Of a DNA stretch of 64,000 bases, positions 9,223-18,590 are shown one piece after another. The translations under genes and the position numbers were made by a program. Origin of the DNA: Fluoribacter dumoffii NY 23 (GTDB lineage Bacteria > Pseudomonadota > Gammaproteobacteria > Legionellales > Legionellaceae); the NCBI RefSeq assembly GCF_000236165.1, contig NZ_CM001373.1, forward strand, positions 1,965,642 through 2,029,641, in the 5' to 3' direction. Each line of letters starts with the position of its first letter. Position 1 is the first letter of the stretch. Under the pieces are notes generated by a model. That model was not told the origin of the DNA and did not search any database. It saw only the letters and a list, made by a program, of their open reading frames with translations.

Positions 9223-9623
9223 ATGGAACGCAAAGTAGCTGTAGTTACCGGGGGAATTGGGTCTGCCATTTGCAGACGTCTGGATAAAGCAGATTATCAG
9301 GTTATTCCCTGTTATTTTAAAAATGGAAATCTGAGCAAGCAAAGAAATGGCAGGCACTCCAACAGCAGCCCTGTTCGGTTTTAGTAAAAGTTTGCCCCTG
9401 GAAGTAGCAAAAAATGGAATTACGGTAAACTATCCCTAGATATATTGAAACGCCGATGCCTGCCAGTATATAAACTGATATTCTTCAACCTATTATTGGA
9501 TCTATTTCTGTGGGCGACTGGTCAGCCTGAAAAGTTTGCCTATGCTGTGGTTTTTTTAGCTTTGGATAAGTCTGGATTTATTACAGGTGCTCATATTACA
9601 TCAATGGTGGACAGTACATGTAA
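9223..9623 (+). pseudogene. decayed acetoacetyl-CoA reductase (PhaB-like SDR)
   Basis: Pieces of a short-chain dehydrogenase of the PhaB type are readable in different frames. The start reads MERKVAVVTGG (cofactor glycine motif region) and continues to VIPCYF. A large internal section, including the catalytic Tyr-Lys region, is missing. Then come GTPTAALFGFSKSLPLEVAKNGITVN, a stop, and AYAVVFLALDKSGFITGA. The ancestral end, NGGQYM followed by TAA at 9621-9623, is present in another frame. An intact enzyme would reduce acetoacetyl-CoA with NADPH for polyhydroxybutyrate synthesis. Deletion plus several frameshifts show it is dead. Confidence 0.85.
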
Positions 9624-9661
9624 TTTATGAAATAAATTAATCTACAATGGATGGAGTCGTT

Positions 9662-9808
9662 ATGGATAATAAAAAATCAGAAACACTGTATGAAAGAGCA
9701 GAGGAACAAATCGATGGAATCGTCTTGTATTTATTAAAAAAATATGCCATAAAAAAAGAGCTGTTACCGACATTTGATACTGAGTTGCAAGAGGAAAATG
9801 AATTCTAG
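9662..9808 (+). CDS. small hypothetical protein, 48 residues
   Basis: A short frame begins MDNKKSETLYERAEEQ and ends with an acidic tail LQEENEF. GGAG lies 6-9 bases upstream of the ATG. It is highly charged, probably helical, with no membrane segment. It sits between the decayed reductase and the host-attachment family gene, 78 bases before the latter. I do not recognise it; the good ribosome site and protein-like composition are the only support. Confidence 0.45.
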   Translation: MDNKKSETLYERAEEQIDGIVLYLLKKYAIKKELLPTFDTELQEENEF

Positions 9809-9886
9809 AATAGCAAATTATCGATAAACAATTTTCTGGTTTATTGCGAAACCAGAAAAATTTTTTGTCACTATAAGGACATGGCA

Positions 9887-10339
9887 ATGAAATTTGATCA
9901 CCAAACCACATGGATTATTGCGGCGGACACCACTACCTGTCGAATCTATCAAGCGACTACCAAGCCTTACGAGTTAACACTACTCAAAGAACTGCAACAT
10001 CCTGAAAGTAAACTCAAAGATATTGAATTAACTTCGGATCGCTCAGGCCGCTACCAAACAGGTACATCCGCTCAAGGGATGTACAGCCAAGAATCCGATC
10101 CAAAAGAAATCGAGATTGATGCTTTTGCCCGTCAAATTGCAGAAGAATTAAACCACTCGAGAAACAAAAATGAGTATGAAAAACTTATTGTAGTTGCACC
10201 GCCACATATGAATGGACTTTTATTCCATCACCTGAATAAGCATGTTAATCAGTTGGTCGTCCATAATCTCAAAAATGATGTGATTCATTTAAAAGAGCAT
10301 GAGTTATCTGAATTTTTAAGAAAAAATCTGGAGAAATAG
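9887..10339 (+). CDS. host attachment family protein (PF10116-like)
   Basis: The product of about 150 residues begins with a strand, WIIAADTTTCRIYQA, then a variable loop rich in charged residues, then helix IDAFARQIAEELN, strand KLIVVAPPHMNGLLF and a C-terminal helix ending SEFLRKNLEK. This order matches the family annotated as protein required for attachment to host cells, which is related to the RNA-release-factor-like baeRF group. The name comes from early genetic work and the biochemical role is not settled. AAGGA ends only one base before the ATG at 9881, so the second ATG at 9887 has the better spacing. Confidence 0.8.
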   Translation: MKFDHQTTWIIAADTTTCRIYQATTKPYELTLLKELQHPESKLKDIELTSDRSGRYQTGTSAQGMYSQESDPKEIEIDAFARQIAEELNHSRNKNEYEKLIVVAPPHMNGLLFHHLNKHVNQLVVHNLKNDVIHLKEHELSEFLRKNLEK

Positions 10340-10522
10340 ACGCAAGAATTTCTATGAACTAATCCCGGAAGATTTTCAAGGTTCTTCCTTGTCGCCTTTA
10401 TGGGATCCAGGGTCTATTACTCGAGCCAGAAAAAAATAGCGATTCGGATCCCGTAACGTTCAAGAGGCAACAAGTACCTGTTCTCTATGAGGAGGCTAGG
10501 CCGTTCCTGAATGAGTAAAATT

Positions 10523-10732
10523 TTAATGAACCAGTTGAACATCTTCTGCTAACAGGCCCTTTTGTCCTTTTCCTTGCTTAAATTCAACATGATCGCCTTC
10601 GCAAAGCTTTTTAAAACCATTTCCTTGAATTGAGCTAAAATGTACGAAATAATCTTGACCATCACATTGAATAAACCCGAACCCTTTGCGCTCGTTAAAC
10701 CATTTCACGGTCCCTCTGATTTTCTCTGACAT
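10523..10732 (-). CDS. cold-shock domain protein (CspA family)
   Basis: This 69-residue protein is a single cold-shock domain with both RNA-binding motifs, RNP1 (KGFGFI) and RNP2 (YFVHFSSI), and the usual GTVKWFN opening. Members bind single-stranded RNA or DNA and melt RNA structure during cold or growth transitions. AAAGGA lies upstream of the ATG. The roughly 200 bases upstream are non-coding and could carry a long regulated 5' leader, as is common for csp genes. It is an independent unit. Confidence 0.95.
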   Translation of the reverse strand: MSEKIRGTVKWFNERKGFGFIQCDGQDYFVHFSSIQGNGFKKLCEGDHVEFKQGKGQKGLLAEDVQLVH

Positions 10733-10936
10733 TTTCTTATTCCTTTATTAAAATAAATTCATTTTTGCATTTGCCCGCCGCAAAATATTTCATGAAAACG
10801 AGTATTAAATGCTCTCATAAAAATAATCATTCTAATTTTTATAATCTTTTTAGAATATTGTGGATCACACTTAGAAATTTAAATAAAAAACAGAGAATTG
10901 CAATGAGACTTGGTGACAGTTCTTATCTGCTTGCAC

Positions 10937-12352
10937 TTAAGTTTTGATTTTCCGTGCCACTCCGGTTTTGATAGCTGCCTCTTTAACCGCTTGAGCTACT
11001 CTTTTGACCACGCTCGTATCAAATACGCTGGGAACTATATAGGTGCAACTTAGATACTGATCTTCTATGGTATTGGCTATGGCATAAGCAGCAGCGAGCT
11101 TCATTTCCTCGTTAATCTCTGTAGCCATACAATCCAGGGCCCCTCTGAAAATACCTGGAAAACACAGTACATTGTTAATTTGATTTGGATAATCACTACG
11201 TCCTGTTGCGACAATCGCAGCATGCTTTTTTGCCTCTTCAGGCATTATTTCAGGGGTTGGGTTAGCCATCGCAAAAACAATCGCATCCTGATTCATTTTT
11301 TTTATGTCTTGAGCATTAATCACCCCAGGCTTTGAAACTCCTACAAAAAGATCTGCACCCCTTATCACATCATGGACAGTGCCTTTTTCCATATTAGGAT
11401 TGGTGTGTTCCGCATACCATTGATGGGCTGGATTTAACCCGGGTTTTCCCGCATAAAGCACTCCCTCACAATCACAGCCGATAATATTTTTTACACCAAG
11501 GTTCAATAGCATTTTAGTGCATGCAGTCCCGGCGGCGCCGATCCCTACCACTACCACTTTAATTTCTTCAATTTTTTTCTTAACCAGTTTCAGGGAGTTA
11601 ATTGTTGCGGCTGCAAGTACTACCGCTGTGCCATGTTGATCATCGTGAAAAACGGGGATATCCAGTTCTTTTTTAAGGCGCTCTTCCACTTCAAAACAAC
11701 GGGGGGCAGAAATATCTTCCAGGTTAATTCCTCCAAATACAGGTGCGATATGCTTCACTGTGGTAACAATTTCATCTACGTTTTGAGTATTTAAACAAAT
11801 AGGGAATGCATCGACATTGGCAAATTCCTTAAATAGCAGAGCCTTGCCTTCCATAACAGGTATGGCAGCATAAGGCCCTATATCTCCGAGCCCTAAAACT
11901 GCTGAGCCGTCAGAGACCACAGCAACCGAGTTTTTTTTAATGGTTAAATTAAAAACATCTTCAGGTTTTTTATATATTGAGGTACAAATTCGGGCAACAC
12001 CAGGCGTATAGGCAATGGACAGATCATCACGGGTTTTTAATGGGATCCGGCCTTTAATTTCAATTTTTCCCCCAAGATGGGCTAGAAAGGTGCGATCAGA
12101 AACATGGATTACTTCCAAATTGGAGATCATCCGCAAAACATCAACGATTAATTCTGCGTGTTTTGGGCCATAGGTGTAGATGGTAATATCGCGTATTTGG
12201 GCATCTGCCTCCACGCGAACGGTATCTATTGCCCCGATTTGTCCCCCCTCTTTTTCGATTGCAGCTGCTAATTTTCCAAAAGTACCGGGAGCATTTTTAA
12301 TACGAATACGCATGGTAATGCTATTGGAGGCAGAACATTTTTGATTTCTCAT
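10937..12352 (-). CDS. ACT-domain NAD(P)-dependent malic enzyme
   Basis: Malic enzyme converts malate to pyruvate and CO2 while reducing NAD(P). Residues about 12-85 form an ACT regulatory domain (MRIRIKNAPGTFGKLAAAIEKEGG), which may bind an amino acid or similar effector. The catalytic part follows: SIAYTPGVARI, metal and substrate region FHDDQHGTAVV, Rossmann motif VVGIGAAGTA, and FAMANPTPEIMPEEA. At 471 residues it is the short bacterial form without the phosphotransacetylase tail found in MaeB. AAGGAG lies 7 bases before the ATG. It reads towards the cold-shock gene. Confidence 0.95.
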   Translation of the reverse strand: MRNQKCSASNSITMRIRIKNAPGTFGKLAAAIEKEGGQIGAIDTVRVEADAQIRDITIYTYGPKHAELIVDVLRMISNLEVIHVSDRTFLAHLGGKIEIKGRIPLKTRDDLSIAYTPGVARICTSIYKKPEDVFNLTIKKNSVAVVSDGSAVLGLGDIGPYAAIPVMEGKALLFKEFANVDAFPICLNTQNVDEIVTTVKHIAPVFGGINLEDISAPRCFEVEERLKKELDIPVFHDDQHGTAVVLAAATINSLKLVKKKIEEIKVVVVGIGAAGTACTKMLLNLGVKNIIGCDCEGVLYAGKPGLNPAHQWYAEHTNPNMEKGTVHDVIRGADLFVGVSKPGVINAQDIKKMNQDAIVFAMANPTPEIMPEEAKKHAAIVATGRSDYPNQINNVLCFPGIFRGALDCMATEINEEMKLAAAYAIANTIEDQYLSCTYIVPSVFDTSVVKRVAQAVKEAAIKTGVARKIKT

Positions 12353-12424
12353 AGCAACTCCTTAACCCATGTATTTATACCGCTCCCCCATTACTCCCAA
12401 TAAAATACGGTGTGAGCCGGCTAT

Positions 12425-12631
12425 TTAAAGCAGCTCGTCCTGATCCTTATCGATCGAACCAATAAACTCCGGATCAACCGATTTTCCAGGGATTTTCCGG
12501 TTTTCACTCGCCCATTCACCAAGATCTATAAGTTTGCACCGCTCTGAACAAAAGGGTTTAAACCGGTTCTCAGGACGCCAGGTATTGGGTTTTCCACATG
12601 AGGGGCAGATAATTTTTTTTTGGTAATTCAT
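12425..12631 (-). CDS. yacG: DNA gyrase inhibitor YacG, zinc-binding
   Basis: The protein carries the YacG zinc site CPSCG and [16 protein letters not shown], four cysteines in the family spacing. In E. coli YacG binds GyrB and blocks DNA binding by gyrase. The frame is open further upstream to 12676, but the family usually starts a few residues before the first Cys pair; Met at 12631 ([13 protein letters not shown]) fits best, and no start has a strong ribosome site. In many Gammaproteobacteria yacG sits next to coaE and pilD; here it does not. Confidence 0.9.
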   Translation of the reverse strand: MNYQKKIICPSCGKPNTWRPENRFKPFCSERCKLIDLGEWASENRKIPGKSVDPEFIGSIDKDQDELL

Positions 12632-12676
12632 AACAGTCTTCATTAATTTAATTGAGATGGAGTATGCGATATACAC

Positions 12677-13017
12677 CCATTGATTTTCAACTGATCTTTG
12701 AGGCCTATAAATTAATTATAGTATTAAAATGATGGGGGATTTTTCCCTAAGCTGAAACTATTTTTACCAAGCCTGTGGCTTCATTTCTCCACAGATTATT
12801 AAAAAACTGCAAGACTCGGTTCGCTAAACGGAGCTTAAGCTCACTGCAGAAATTAATATTTTCTTAATGATTAATGAGTATAATTGGCTCCAATATTTGA
12901 AATAAACGATTCATCAAAGCTCGAAAAACTTTTATTAGCAAGTGTCCAATCTGATGTTTCGCAGTAAACCTTTGTCATTTGTGAGCTCTATGACAATTTA
13001 ATATAGGTCAAACTAAA
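12677..13017. other. divergent intergenic region
   Basis: This gap lies between yacG and the large effector candidate. A TATAAT hexamer lies at 12879-12884 and would suit rightward transcription, but I see no good -35 partner. TTAATGATTAATG just upstream faintly recalls a PmrA-type box but does not match it well. No gene is seen. Confidence 0.35.
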
Positions 13018-16000
13018 ATGCCTGATAAGAAATTTGAAATTCTTTCGTGCACCATTGATGAAGATCAAATGGCGGTTGCCAAACAGTGGGCTGATACATT
13101 TAGACATAATGCGAAAGATGATAGCGCAGTAAATATGACCCAGTTATTGCTGGCTTGTGTGGCCTGCGGTGACTTCAAAACCCGTCCTTTTCTCTCCCAT
13201 TCAACTGAATTGCAAGCCCCTTCGGATGCATTAACCATTGCCGATTATATTTCTCATGCCAGCCGAATTATTCTTGATTATCAAAATCTCACTGGGACTA
13301 ACCGGGAAGAGTTACTCAAATATTTTCCCGCTCCCGGAGAGAAAAATAACGTGTTTGCACGTTCAGCCACTCATAATGTGAATCGTAGTAGAGAAGGAGT
13401 GCCGGTTGAAGGCAAGGGAATGTTGATTGGCATTATGGGGCAATTACCGGGAATTATCAAAACACCGCAAGACTTTGGGGTTAACATCGCGATGGGTGGT
13501 GCAGGAAAAACGAATTTTTATGGAAAAAAAATATCAGATAATGGCTGCAGCGGTCATTTTTATTTTCATCGAAATGACAACGAACATTTACTCCTGCTTG
13601 GTCTGGAGCAAACAGCACCGGCAGCATCTGCCCTGGACTTTCTGCTTGGGGCAAAAAAATATCCCGAAGAAGTCCAACAAGATCATGACCAATTTGGTCA
13701 GGGACATTCTTTAAAAGGTGCGTCTGACACCTATACTGCTGCAGGATCTTTATACTTTAGCGATCCCGTTTATCAAGCAAAACTTCTATTGGAAAAAGGG
13801 GTTTTTCCACCCGATAAATATGGGGCTATGCGAGTCACAATTACTGATGAAAATTGGCCTCATATCAAACAATTTTTAGATGAACTGAAAATGGGGGCAG
13901 AGAAAGACCCTGAAGGGTTGGTAGAATTACTGTTAAGCAAACCTAAAACTGCAACGCCCCTTAAGGGTGACTTTAGTTCTCTAAGTTATATTGCTCTTGA
14001 TTTCAATAATTATTTGAAACATGTATATCAGATACTCATTGAGGAAAGCGAATTGGAGGCCGAAAAAAAACTGCACCTCCTTGATTTGCAATCCAGGTTA
14101 GCCATTATGATCAAAGAGTTGCAAAAAGGCCATATCGAGAGTTATGGCCCCTTTAAACAGCAAATCAGCGAACTCATGCAACTCCAGGGAATACCACCCG
14201 AATATCAACAGGCTATTCTTCGCATCCAAAAGCTATTTGAATTACAGTTCAAAATTGATCCAAAACTTAAGCAAACCCACGAGGAACTCTTATTAAAAAA
14301 CATTTATGACGATTTGCAAGAAGAAAGTAAAGTTATCCTGGAAAAACTGCTGGAGGTACAAAGGCATTTCCAACAATTACCTTTTGCCAAAGAACAGGAT
14401 TCGCTAAATCTTTTTCTCAACCAAATTAATACCCACATCAAGGCGCTGCAAAATCCATTCTCCCCTATTCCCGAGGAGGTTGATTTATTGTCAAGCTGGG
14501 TAATGTGTGATAACCCTGTGTCGATTACACGAGAATCAATGGACCAGTTGAAGCAAACTATAGAAGCCGCCAAATCTTTCATCAAACCCATTGTTTTAAC
14601 TGAAAAAGAAGAACTTTCTTTTTCCGAACTCTTATTAAATTGGGAAAAAAGATTTTTACCCTTTACCCAAATAAATCTTATTGATTATTCACAATTAGAC
14701 TTTAATGATCTGGGACAGAAATTTAATGCCTATGTTGATGCTTTAGCACAACAGGCCGAAGAATTGAATTATTGGGGGCACCAACCCTCCCAAACAATGA
14801 ATATCTTAAATAAATTCTTTACGAACCCACCCAAGCTTGAGCTTGGTCATGCTTTTGTGGGCCAGTACCGGGAAAGTACCGTCCTGAGACGTTTGTTTTC
14901 ACTGGATCTTGCAAGCTTGGGTACCCTGCGTTTTAAACCCTTTGAAGAACCTAGTGAAGCATACAGGAAAATTCATCCTAATTCGTACTGGGATAATATC
15001 AATCTGCTTCTGACTGCCGGCTCTGATGTCATTGCCATGCTCCGCATCTTAAACAAACAACAGTCAGCCAAAGCTTCCTGGGAAGAAATGGCAGCTACGG
15101 CAAATTTACTTAAGGATGCTATAGAGCGCTTTAAAAAAGCAAATGAAGCAGTAGAGTATTTTCAAAAAAATACCCCCAATGATTCTGTAGAAGTTTTTGA
15201 AAGTCCTTTTTTTTATACTATCGAGGATGAAGCATTACAAAAAATGAACGGGGCACAACTTGCTACCCTGTGTCTGGAAGAATTAAATGCGAAAACTCCC
15301 AGTGTTCTGATAAAACGCATCGTCACGGATCAAGTACTATGTCAACGGATGGTTCAGGCTCTTCAAGATGAGGCGGCTGAATTTAACCGACGTAAAGATA
15401 ATGTCGGGGAAAAAATCAATGCATTATGCCAGATTCGTCATTTTTGGGAATTAATACAACAGTTTAAAGAAAGCGTTGCTCAGGAAACAAAAGAGGAGCT
15501 CCTCGTGAAGTTGCAGCATGCAGCTGCTGAATCCCCCTTTATTTTCGGAGCTGCCGAAGCCCTTGAACAAGCACAAGACGAATTAAATGAGCTGCAAGAA
15601 TTTTTCCTGCGGCTCCAGAGTTTGGCAGACAACAAAGACAGCATGACCGCCCTAGCCTCGTTAGAAGAAAAATATAAGGAACTGTCTGCGAAAGAGCAAA
15701 AACATTATGAAATGGACTTGATTAGAGCGCAAGAAGCCATTTATCACAATTATCTTCAAAAAATCAATGCCGCATCAACTATTGAAGAAAGAAGAATAAA
15801 TTTTGGTATTTTAAAACAATTATTTGAAAAATTAGCGCCTGCCTCCAAGGTAGAATTGAGTCCGGAATATGAAATAAAACAAGTTGAAAATAATTTATTT
15901 GATTTGGTTTCCAGCCTTGAAAGTGCAACTTCAGTAAATGAAAAAGAACGGGTATTTGATAATCCTGTATGTTTGGGAACCCAGGAGCATTTTAACACCA

Positions 16001-16698
16001 TAAATCCCGAACTGACGTCTGAATGCGCAAAAAGATGTCATCAACAAATAAAAAGAAGCCAATTTTTTTATGAAAATCTGCTGAAATCGGAGTTTTTAAA
16101 AAAATCTTCCCCAACCAAGCCGTTAGATACACTTTTAAATCAGTTTGGACATTTATTGGATGACTTTGAAGACACGCTTAAAATCCGCTTCATAGAAGCT
16201 GCTTTAGAAGATAATCTCTTCAGGCAGGCAATTTCGCAAAAAGCGGGGAATAAAAAGCTCACCCCAGCTTTAATTCAGGATTTACTTATCCTAAAGACCT
16301 TCCGTGACAAAAAAATTGCCCTAAGCAAGGAAAATGAATATGGAAATGAATATGATCAATCAATAAATAACTTCTATGAAAAAGCTCTGACCATCCGCTT
16401 ATCAGAACTTCCCATAAAAAAACAGGCTGAGAACATCATGAAAGCGGCAACGTCTGAATTTAATCACCGCCATGATACTCGCCGACTCCTTGCAGACATT
16501 GCCATGATAGTTACTGCTTTTGTGGGCGTGGGAATTTTTATAGGCATAGGCCGATTAGCCACTGGTAAAACTTTATTTTTCAGTCAGGCAAAAACAGATA
16601 GAGAAATTGAGTTCAAAAATCAATGGATTTGTAATTATCCCCAGTTGCCGCAGGCAGACGATAACGAAATTCAAATCCTCACTGCCCCTGCTGCTTAA
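13018..16698 (+). CDS. large putative Dot/Icm effector, 1226 residues
   Basis: I do not recognise a named family. Residues 1 to about 310 look like one globular domain with glycine-rich segments (MLIGIMGQLPGI, NIAMGGAGKTNFYG) and many His residues. Residues about 330-1140 are nearly all helical, rich in Glu, Lys, Leu and Gln, with coiled-coil character. A hydrophobic segment of about 20 residues (near 1162-1182, IAMIVTAFVGVGIFIGIG) lies close to the C-terminus, and a short tail follows. No signal peptide is present. Large helical proteins with a C-terminal membrane hairpin are common among Legionella effectors that sit on host membranes. The effector call is inference from architecture. Confidence 0.6.
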   Translation: MPDKKFEILSCTIDEDQMAVAKQWADTFRHNAKDDSAVNMTQLLLACVACGDFKTRPFLSHSTELQAPSDALTIADYISHASRIILDYQNLTGTNREELLKYFPAPGEKNNVFARSATHNVNRSREGVPVEGKGMLIGIMGQLPGIIKTPQDFGVNIAMGGAGKTNFYGKKISDNGCSGHFYFHRNDNEHLLLLGLEQTAPAASALDFLLGAKKYPEEVQQDHDQFGQGHSLKGASDTYTAAGSLYFSDPVYQAKLLLEKGVFPPDKYGAMRVTITDENWPHIKQFLDELKMGAEKDPEGLVELLLSKPKTATPLKGDFSSLSYIALDFNNYLKHVYQILIEESELEAEKKLHLLDLQSRLAIMIKELQKGHIESYGPFKQQISELMQLQGIPPEYQQAILRIQKLFELQFKIDPKLKQTHEELLLKNIYDDLQEESKVILEKLLEVQRHFQQLPFAKEQDSLNLFLNQINTHIKALQNPFSPIPEEVDLLSSWVMCDNPVSITRESMDQLKQTIEAAKSFIKPIVLTEKEELSFSELLLNWEKRFLPFTQINLIDYSQLDFNDLGQKFNAYVDALAQQAEELNYWGHQPSQTMNILNKFFTNPPKLELGHAFVGQYRESTVLRRLFSLDLASLGTLRFKPFEEPSEAYRKIHPNSYWDNINLLLTAGSDVIAMLRILNKQQSAKASWEEMAATANLLKDAIERFKKANEAVEYFQKNTPNDSVEVFESPFFYTIEDEALQKMNGAQLATLCLEELNAKTPSVLIKRIVTDQVLCQRMVQALQDEAAEFNRRKDNVGEKINALCQIRHFWELIQQFKESVAQETKEELLVKLQHAAAESPFIFGAAEALEQAQDELNELQEFFLRLQSLADNKDSMTALASLEEKYKELSAKEQKHYEMDLIRAQEAIYHNYLQKINAASTIEERRINFGILKQLFEKLAPASKVELSPEYEIKQVENNLFDLVSSLESATSVNEKERVFDNPVCLGTQEHFNTINPELTSECAKRCHQQIKRSQFFYENLLKSEFLKKSSPTKPLDTLLNQFGHLLDDFEDTLKIRFIEAALEDNLFRQAISQKAGNKKLTPALIQDLLILKTFRDKKIALSKENEYGNEYDQSINNFYEKALTIRLSELPIKKQAENIMKAATSEFNHRHDTRRLLADIAMIVTAFVGVGIFIGIGRLATGKTLFFSQAKTDREIEFKNQWICNYPQLPQADDNEIQILTAPAA

Positions 16699-16720
16699 TG
16701 TAAAAACAGGATCCTTGGGG

Positions 16721-16850
16721 GGTATTGTTATATTGTGTTCTTCCTGCATGGAAAGGACATGCCCCCACTCAGACCAAGGCACTCATCGCCACTGCCTAGG
16801 GCTCGCGACTTATTCACGGCCTGCAGGTGGGGCGATCAATTAACAATACC
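16721..16850. other. nested inverted repeats, possible structured RNA or small mobile element
   Basis: Perfect 10-base arms, GGTATTGTTA (16721-16730) and TAACAATACC (16841-16850), enclose 110 bases. Inside them are further complementary pairs, including GCCCCAC/GTGGGGC and AGGCA/TGCCT, in nested order, so the whole could fold as one long interrupted hairpin. The interior is much more GC-rich than its surroundings. It could be a non-coding RNA or a MITE-like element; the reading frames across it do not look protein-like. Confidence 0.4.
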
Positions 16851-16971
16851 TCAAAAAATAGAAAGTTTGTTGCTGCATTGGAAAGAATTCGGGAATTACT
16901 CTATTCTTAAAAAGTTTGAGTCATCGATTCAAACCAAATTTTTTTAATCTATATTTATAAGGATATGAATA

Positions 16972-17217
16972 ATGAATGCATGGAATAGTGTAATTTTTGT
17001 GAAAAGCAACAAGTCAATGTCTGACATGAATGCAATGGCGAAATGGGATGGCGTAGAGAGTATGTGGTCTACATCAGGTGAATGGGATTGGTGCATTAAG
17101 CTGGATCAAAAATCATCAACTCCTGAAAAAGCCGAGGCTTTCGTTGCTCGTATGCGTGACGGTCACTGGGCAACTGAAACCAAAACTAATTGGTGGAAAG
17201 AAGTTTCTGCAAAATAA
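16972..17217 (+). CDS. small conserved-type protein, 81 residues
   Basis: The frame begins MNAWNSVIFVKSNKSMSDMNAMAKWDGVESMW and ends KTNWWKEVSAK. It is Trp-rich, with an alternation of strand and helix (VESMWSTSGEWDWCIKLD, then a helix from TPEKAEAFVARMRDG) that recalls small ferredoxin-like ligand domains of the AsnC/ACT kind. That likeness is weak. AAGGA lies 8 bases upstream of the ATG, and a strong hairpin follows the stop, so it is likely a monocistronic, well-expressed gene of unknown function. Confidence 0.7.
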   Translation: MNAWNSVIFVKSNKSMSDMNAMAKWDGVESMWSTSGEWDWCIKLDQKSSTPEKAEAFVARMRDGHWATETKTNWWKEVSAK

Positions 17218-17222
17218 TTTTT

Positions 17223-17248
17223 GGACTCGGAGCTCATGCTCCGAGTCC
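17223..17248 (+). terminator. strong hairpin after small protein gene
   Basis: Arms GGACTCGGAGC and GCTCCGAGTCC form a perfect 11-bp GC-rich stem with a 4-base loop, starting 6 bases after the stop codon. A T-run is missing on the 3' side, so it may stabilise the transcript end as well as terminate. Confidence 0.65.
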
Positions 17249-17492
17249 ATTCAATTGCAATTCATTCCACATCGTGGTCCAACTCTTGAGTCTCTCTCCT
17301 CTTTCGCGGGCTTTTTATACCGCAGACAATATCTAACCATTATGGCAAATAAAAATCTCAACTTGCAAAAAATTTCACAACAAAATCTGCGGCTGCAAAA
17401 TTTTTTATAAAAAGAGTGTACGCGGATTAAAAATAAATTCCCTTAATATAAAAAAAGCTTTAAATTTTAAGTTTTACCGTTGAACGACTCAC

Positions 17493-18395
17493 ATGAAATC
17501 AAAACTTTTTTTCCTATTACTCTTTTTTATCAATGCCGCATTTGCAGATCCCTGGTTCACAGGCCCTTTGCTTGCACCTGCTGGAAGAACAATACCGGCA
17601 GGACATGTTAATTTTGAACCCTATGCATTTTTTAGCGGCTACCCAAAAGGATTTAGAAATTTTGAAGTAGTTCCTATTGTAAGCCTTGGGGTTCTTAGCT
17701 TTTTAGATTTACAAACTTCCTTGCCTTATGATTACAGTTGGGATAATGGACAACATGGAAACGGCATTGGAGATACCAGTTTGGCCGTAGGCGTTCAAGT
17801 TTTGCGACAAAAAGATAATTCTTGGCTTCCTGATCTGCGGGTTGTACTTCAGGAAATTTTTCCAACAGGACGCTATGAAAACCTGGATGCCGATAAATTG
17901 GGAACGGATCAGACAGGGCTAGGCGCTTTCCAAACCTATCTTGGGTTTAACTTTCAAAAATTGATTCTCTTGCCTAACAAGCATTATTTGCGCACCCGTT
18001 TGAGTTTGGTTGGGGCAACATTTAGCGATATCACCGTGCATGGAGTAAACGTTTTTGGCGGTGCCCCCGGAACAGTGGGCAAGGTAAAACTTGATAACAG
18101 TTATTCTGCTGATCTGGCGTTTGAATATACATTAACGCAACACTGGGTGCCTGTTTTCGAAGTGCTGTATGTACACAGTCCTGGAAGTCATTTTGATGGG
18201 AACCCTGGATTTACTCCCGGAGGGACAGTTGCCACTTTAGGAGGAAGGGCAAACGAACAAGCTTCGCTTGCTCCAGCAATTGAATACAATTTTACCTCCA
18301 ATTTGGGGCTTATTGGCGGTGTTTGGTTTTCGGTGACCGGACCGCATGCTGCTAAATTTGTCTCTGTAGCATTAGCTCTAAACTGGTATTTTTAG
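17493..18395 (+). CDS. outer membrane beta-barrel protein
   Basis: A clear signal peptide (MKSKLFFLLLFFINAAFA, cut before DP) precedes about 280 residues made of alternating strands with aromatic girdles, ending in the aromatic ALNWYF motif recognised by the BAM machinery. The pattern resembles the transporter-like family that includes phenol MetA-type barrels, but no specific substrate can be read. It stands alone with a hairpin terminator downstream. Its likely place is the outer membrane, as a porin or structural barrel. Confidence 0.75.
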   Translation: MKSKLFFLLLFFINAAFADPWFTGPLLAPAGRTIPAGHVNFEPYAFFSGYPKGFRNFEVVPIVSLGVLSFLDLQTSLPYDYSWDNGQHGNGIGDTSLAVGVQVLRQKDNSWLPDLRVVLQEIFPTGRYENLDADKLGTDQTGLGAFQTYLGFNFQKLILLPNKHYLRTRLSLVGATFSDITVHGVNVFGGAPGTVGKVKLDNSYSADLAFEYTLTQHWVPVFEVLYVHSPGSHFDGNPGFTPGGTVATLGGRANEQASLAPAIEYNFTSNLGLIGGVWFSVTGPHAAKFVSVALALNWYF

Positions 18396-18474
18396 ATCCA
18401 AAGTGTAGAAATCAACCCTCTTTATCCTGTATAATGGCTATATTTTAACCACATAGTATTTAATCAGTATAGGT

Positions 18475-18498
18475 TGGGCCTTTGCGCCCACTATTTTT
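18475..18498 (+). terminator. intrinsic terminator after outer membrane protein gene
   Basis: A short stem, TGGGC (18475-18479) and GCCCA (18486-18490), with a six-base loop is followed by CTATTTTT. The stem is short, so efficiency may be modest. Confidence 0.45.
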
Positions 18499-18590
18499 CA
18501 TTATTTTCCAACTTGAAAAAACCATGGTCATCCTCTTTCCCGGAGACTAAATTAAGCAACCTATACTGAACAATTAAAAAAGGGATAAAT

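Noticed and set aside
12864..12884. PmrA-like box before the large effector gene
   Set aside because: TTAATGATTAATG lacks the expected tandem spacing and sits too close to the TATAAT hexamer.
16607..16947. Short frames after the large effector gene
   Set aside because: They cross the nested inverted-repeat element, change composition abruptly and lack start signals.
17078..17410. Plus-strand frame overlapping the small protein gene and its hairpin
   Set aside because: It reads through the strong 11-bp hairpin in another frame and has no protein-like continuity.
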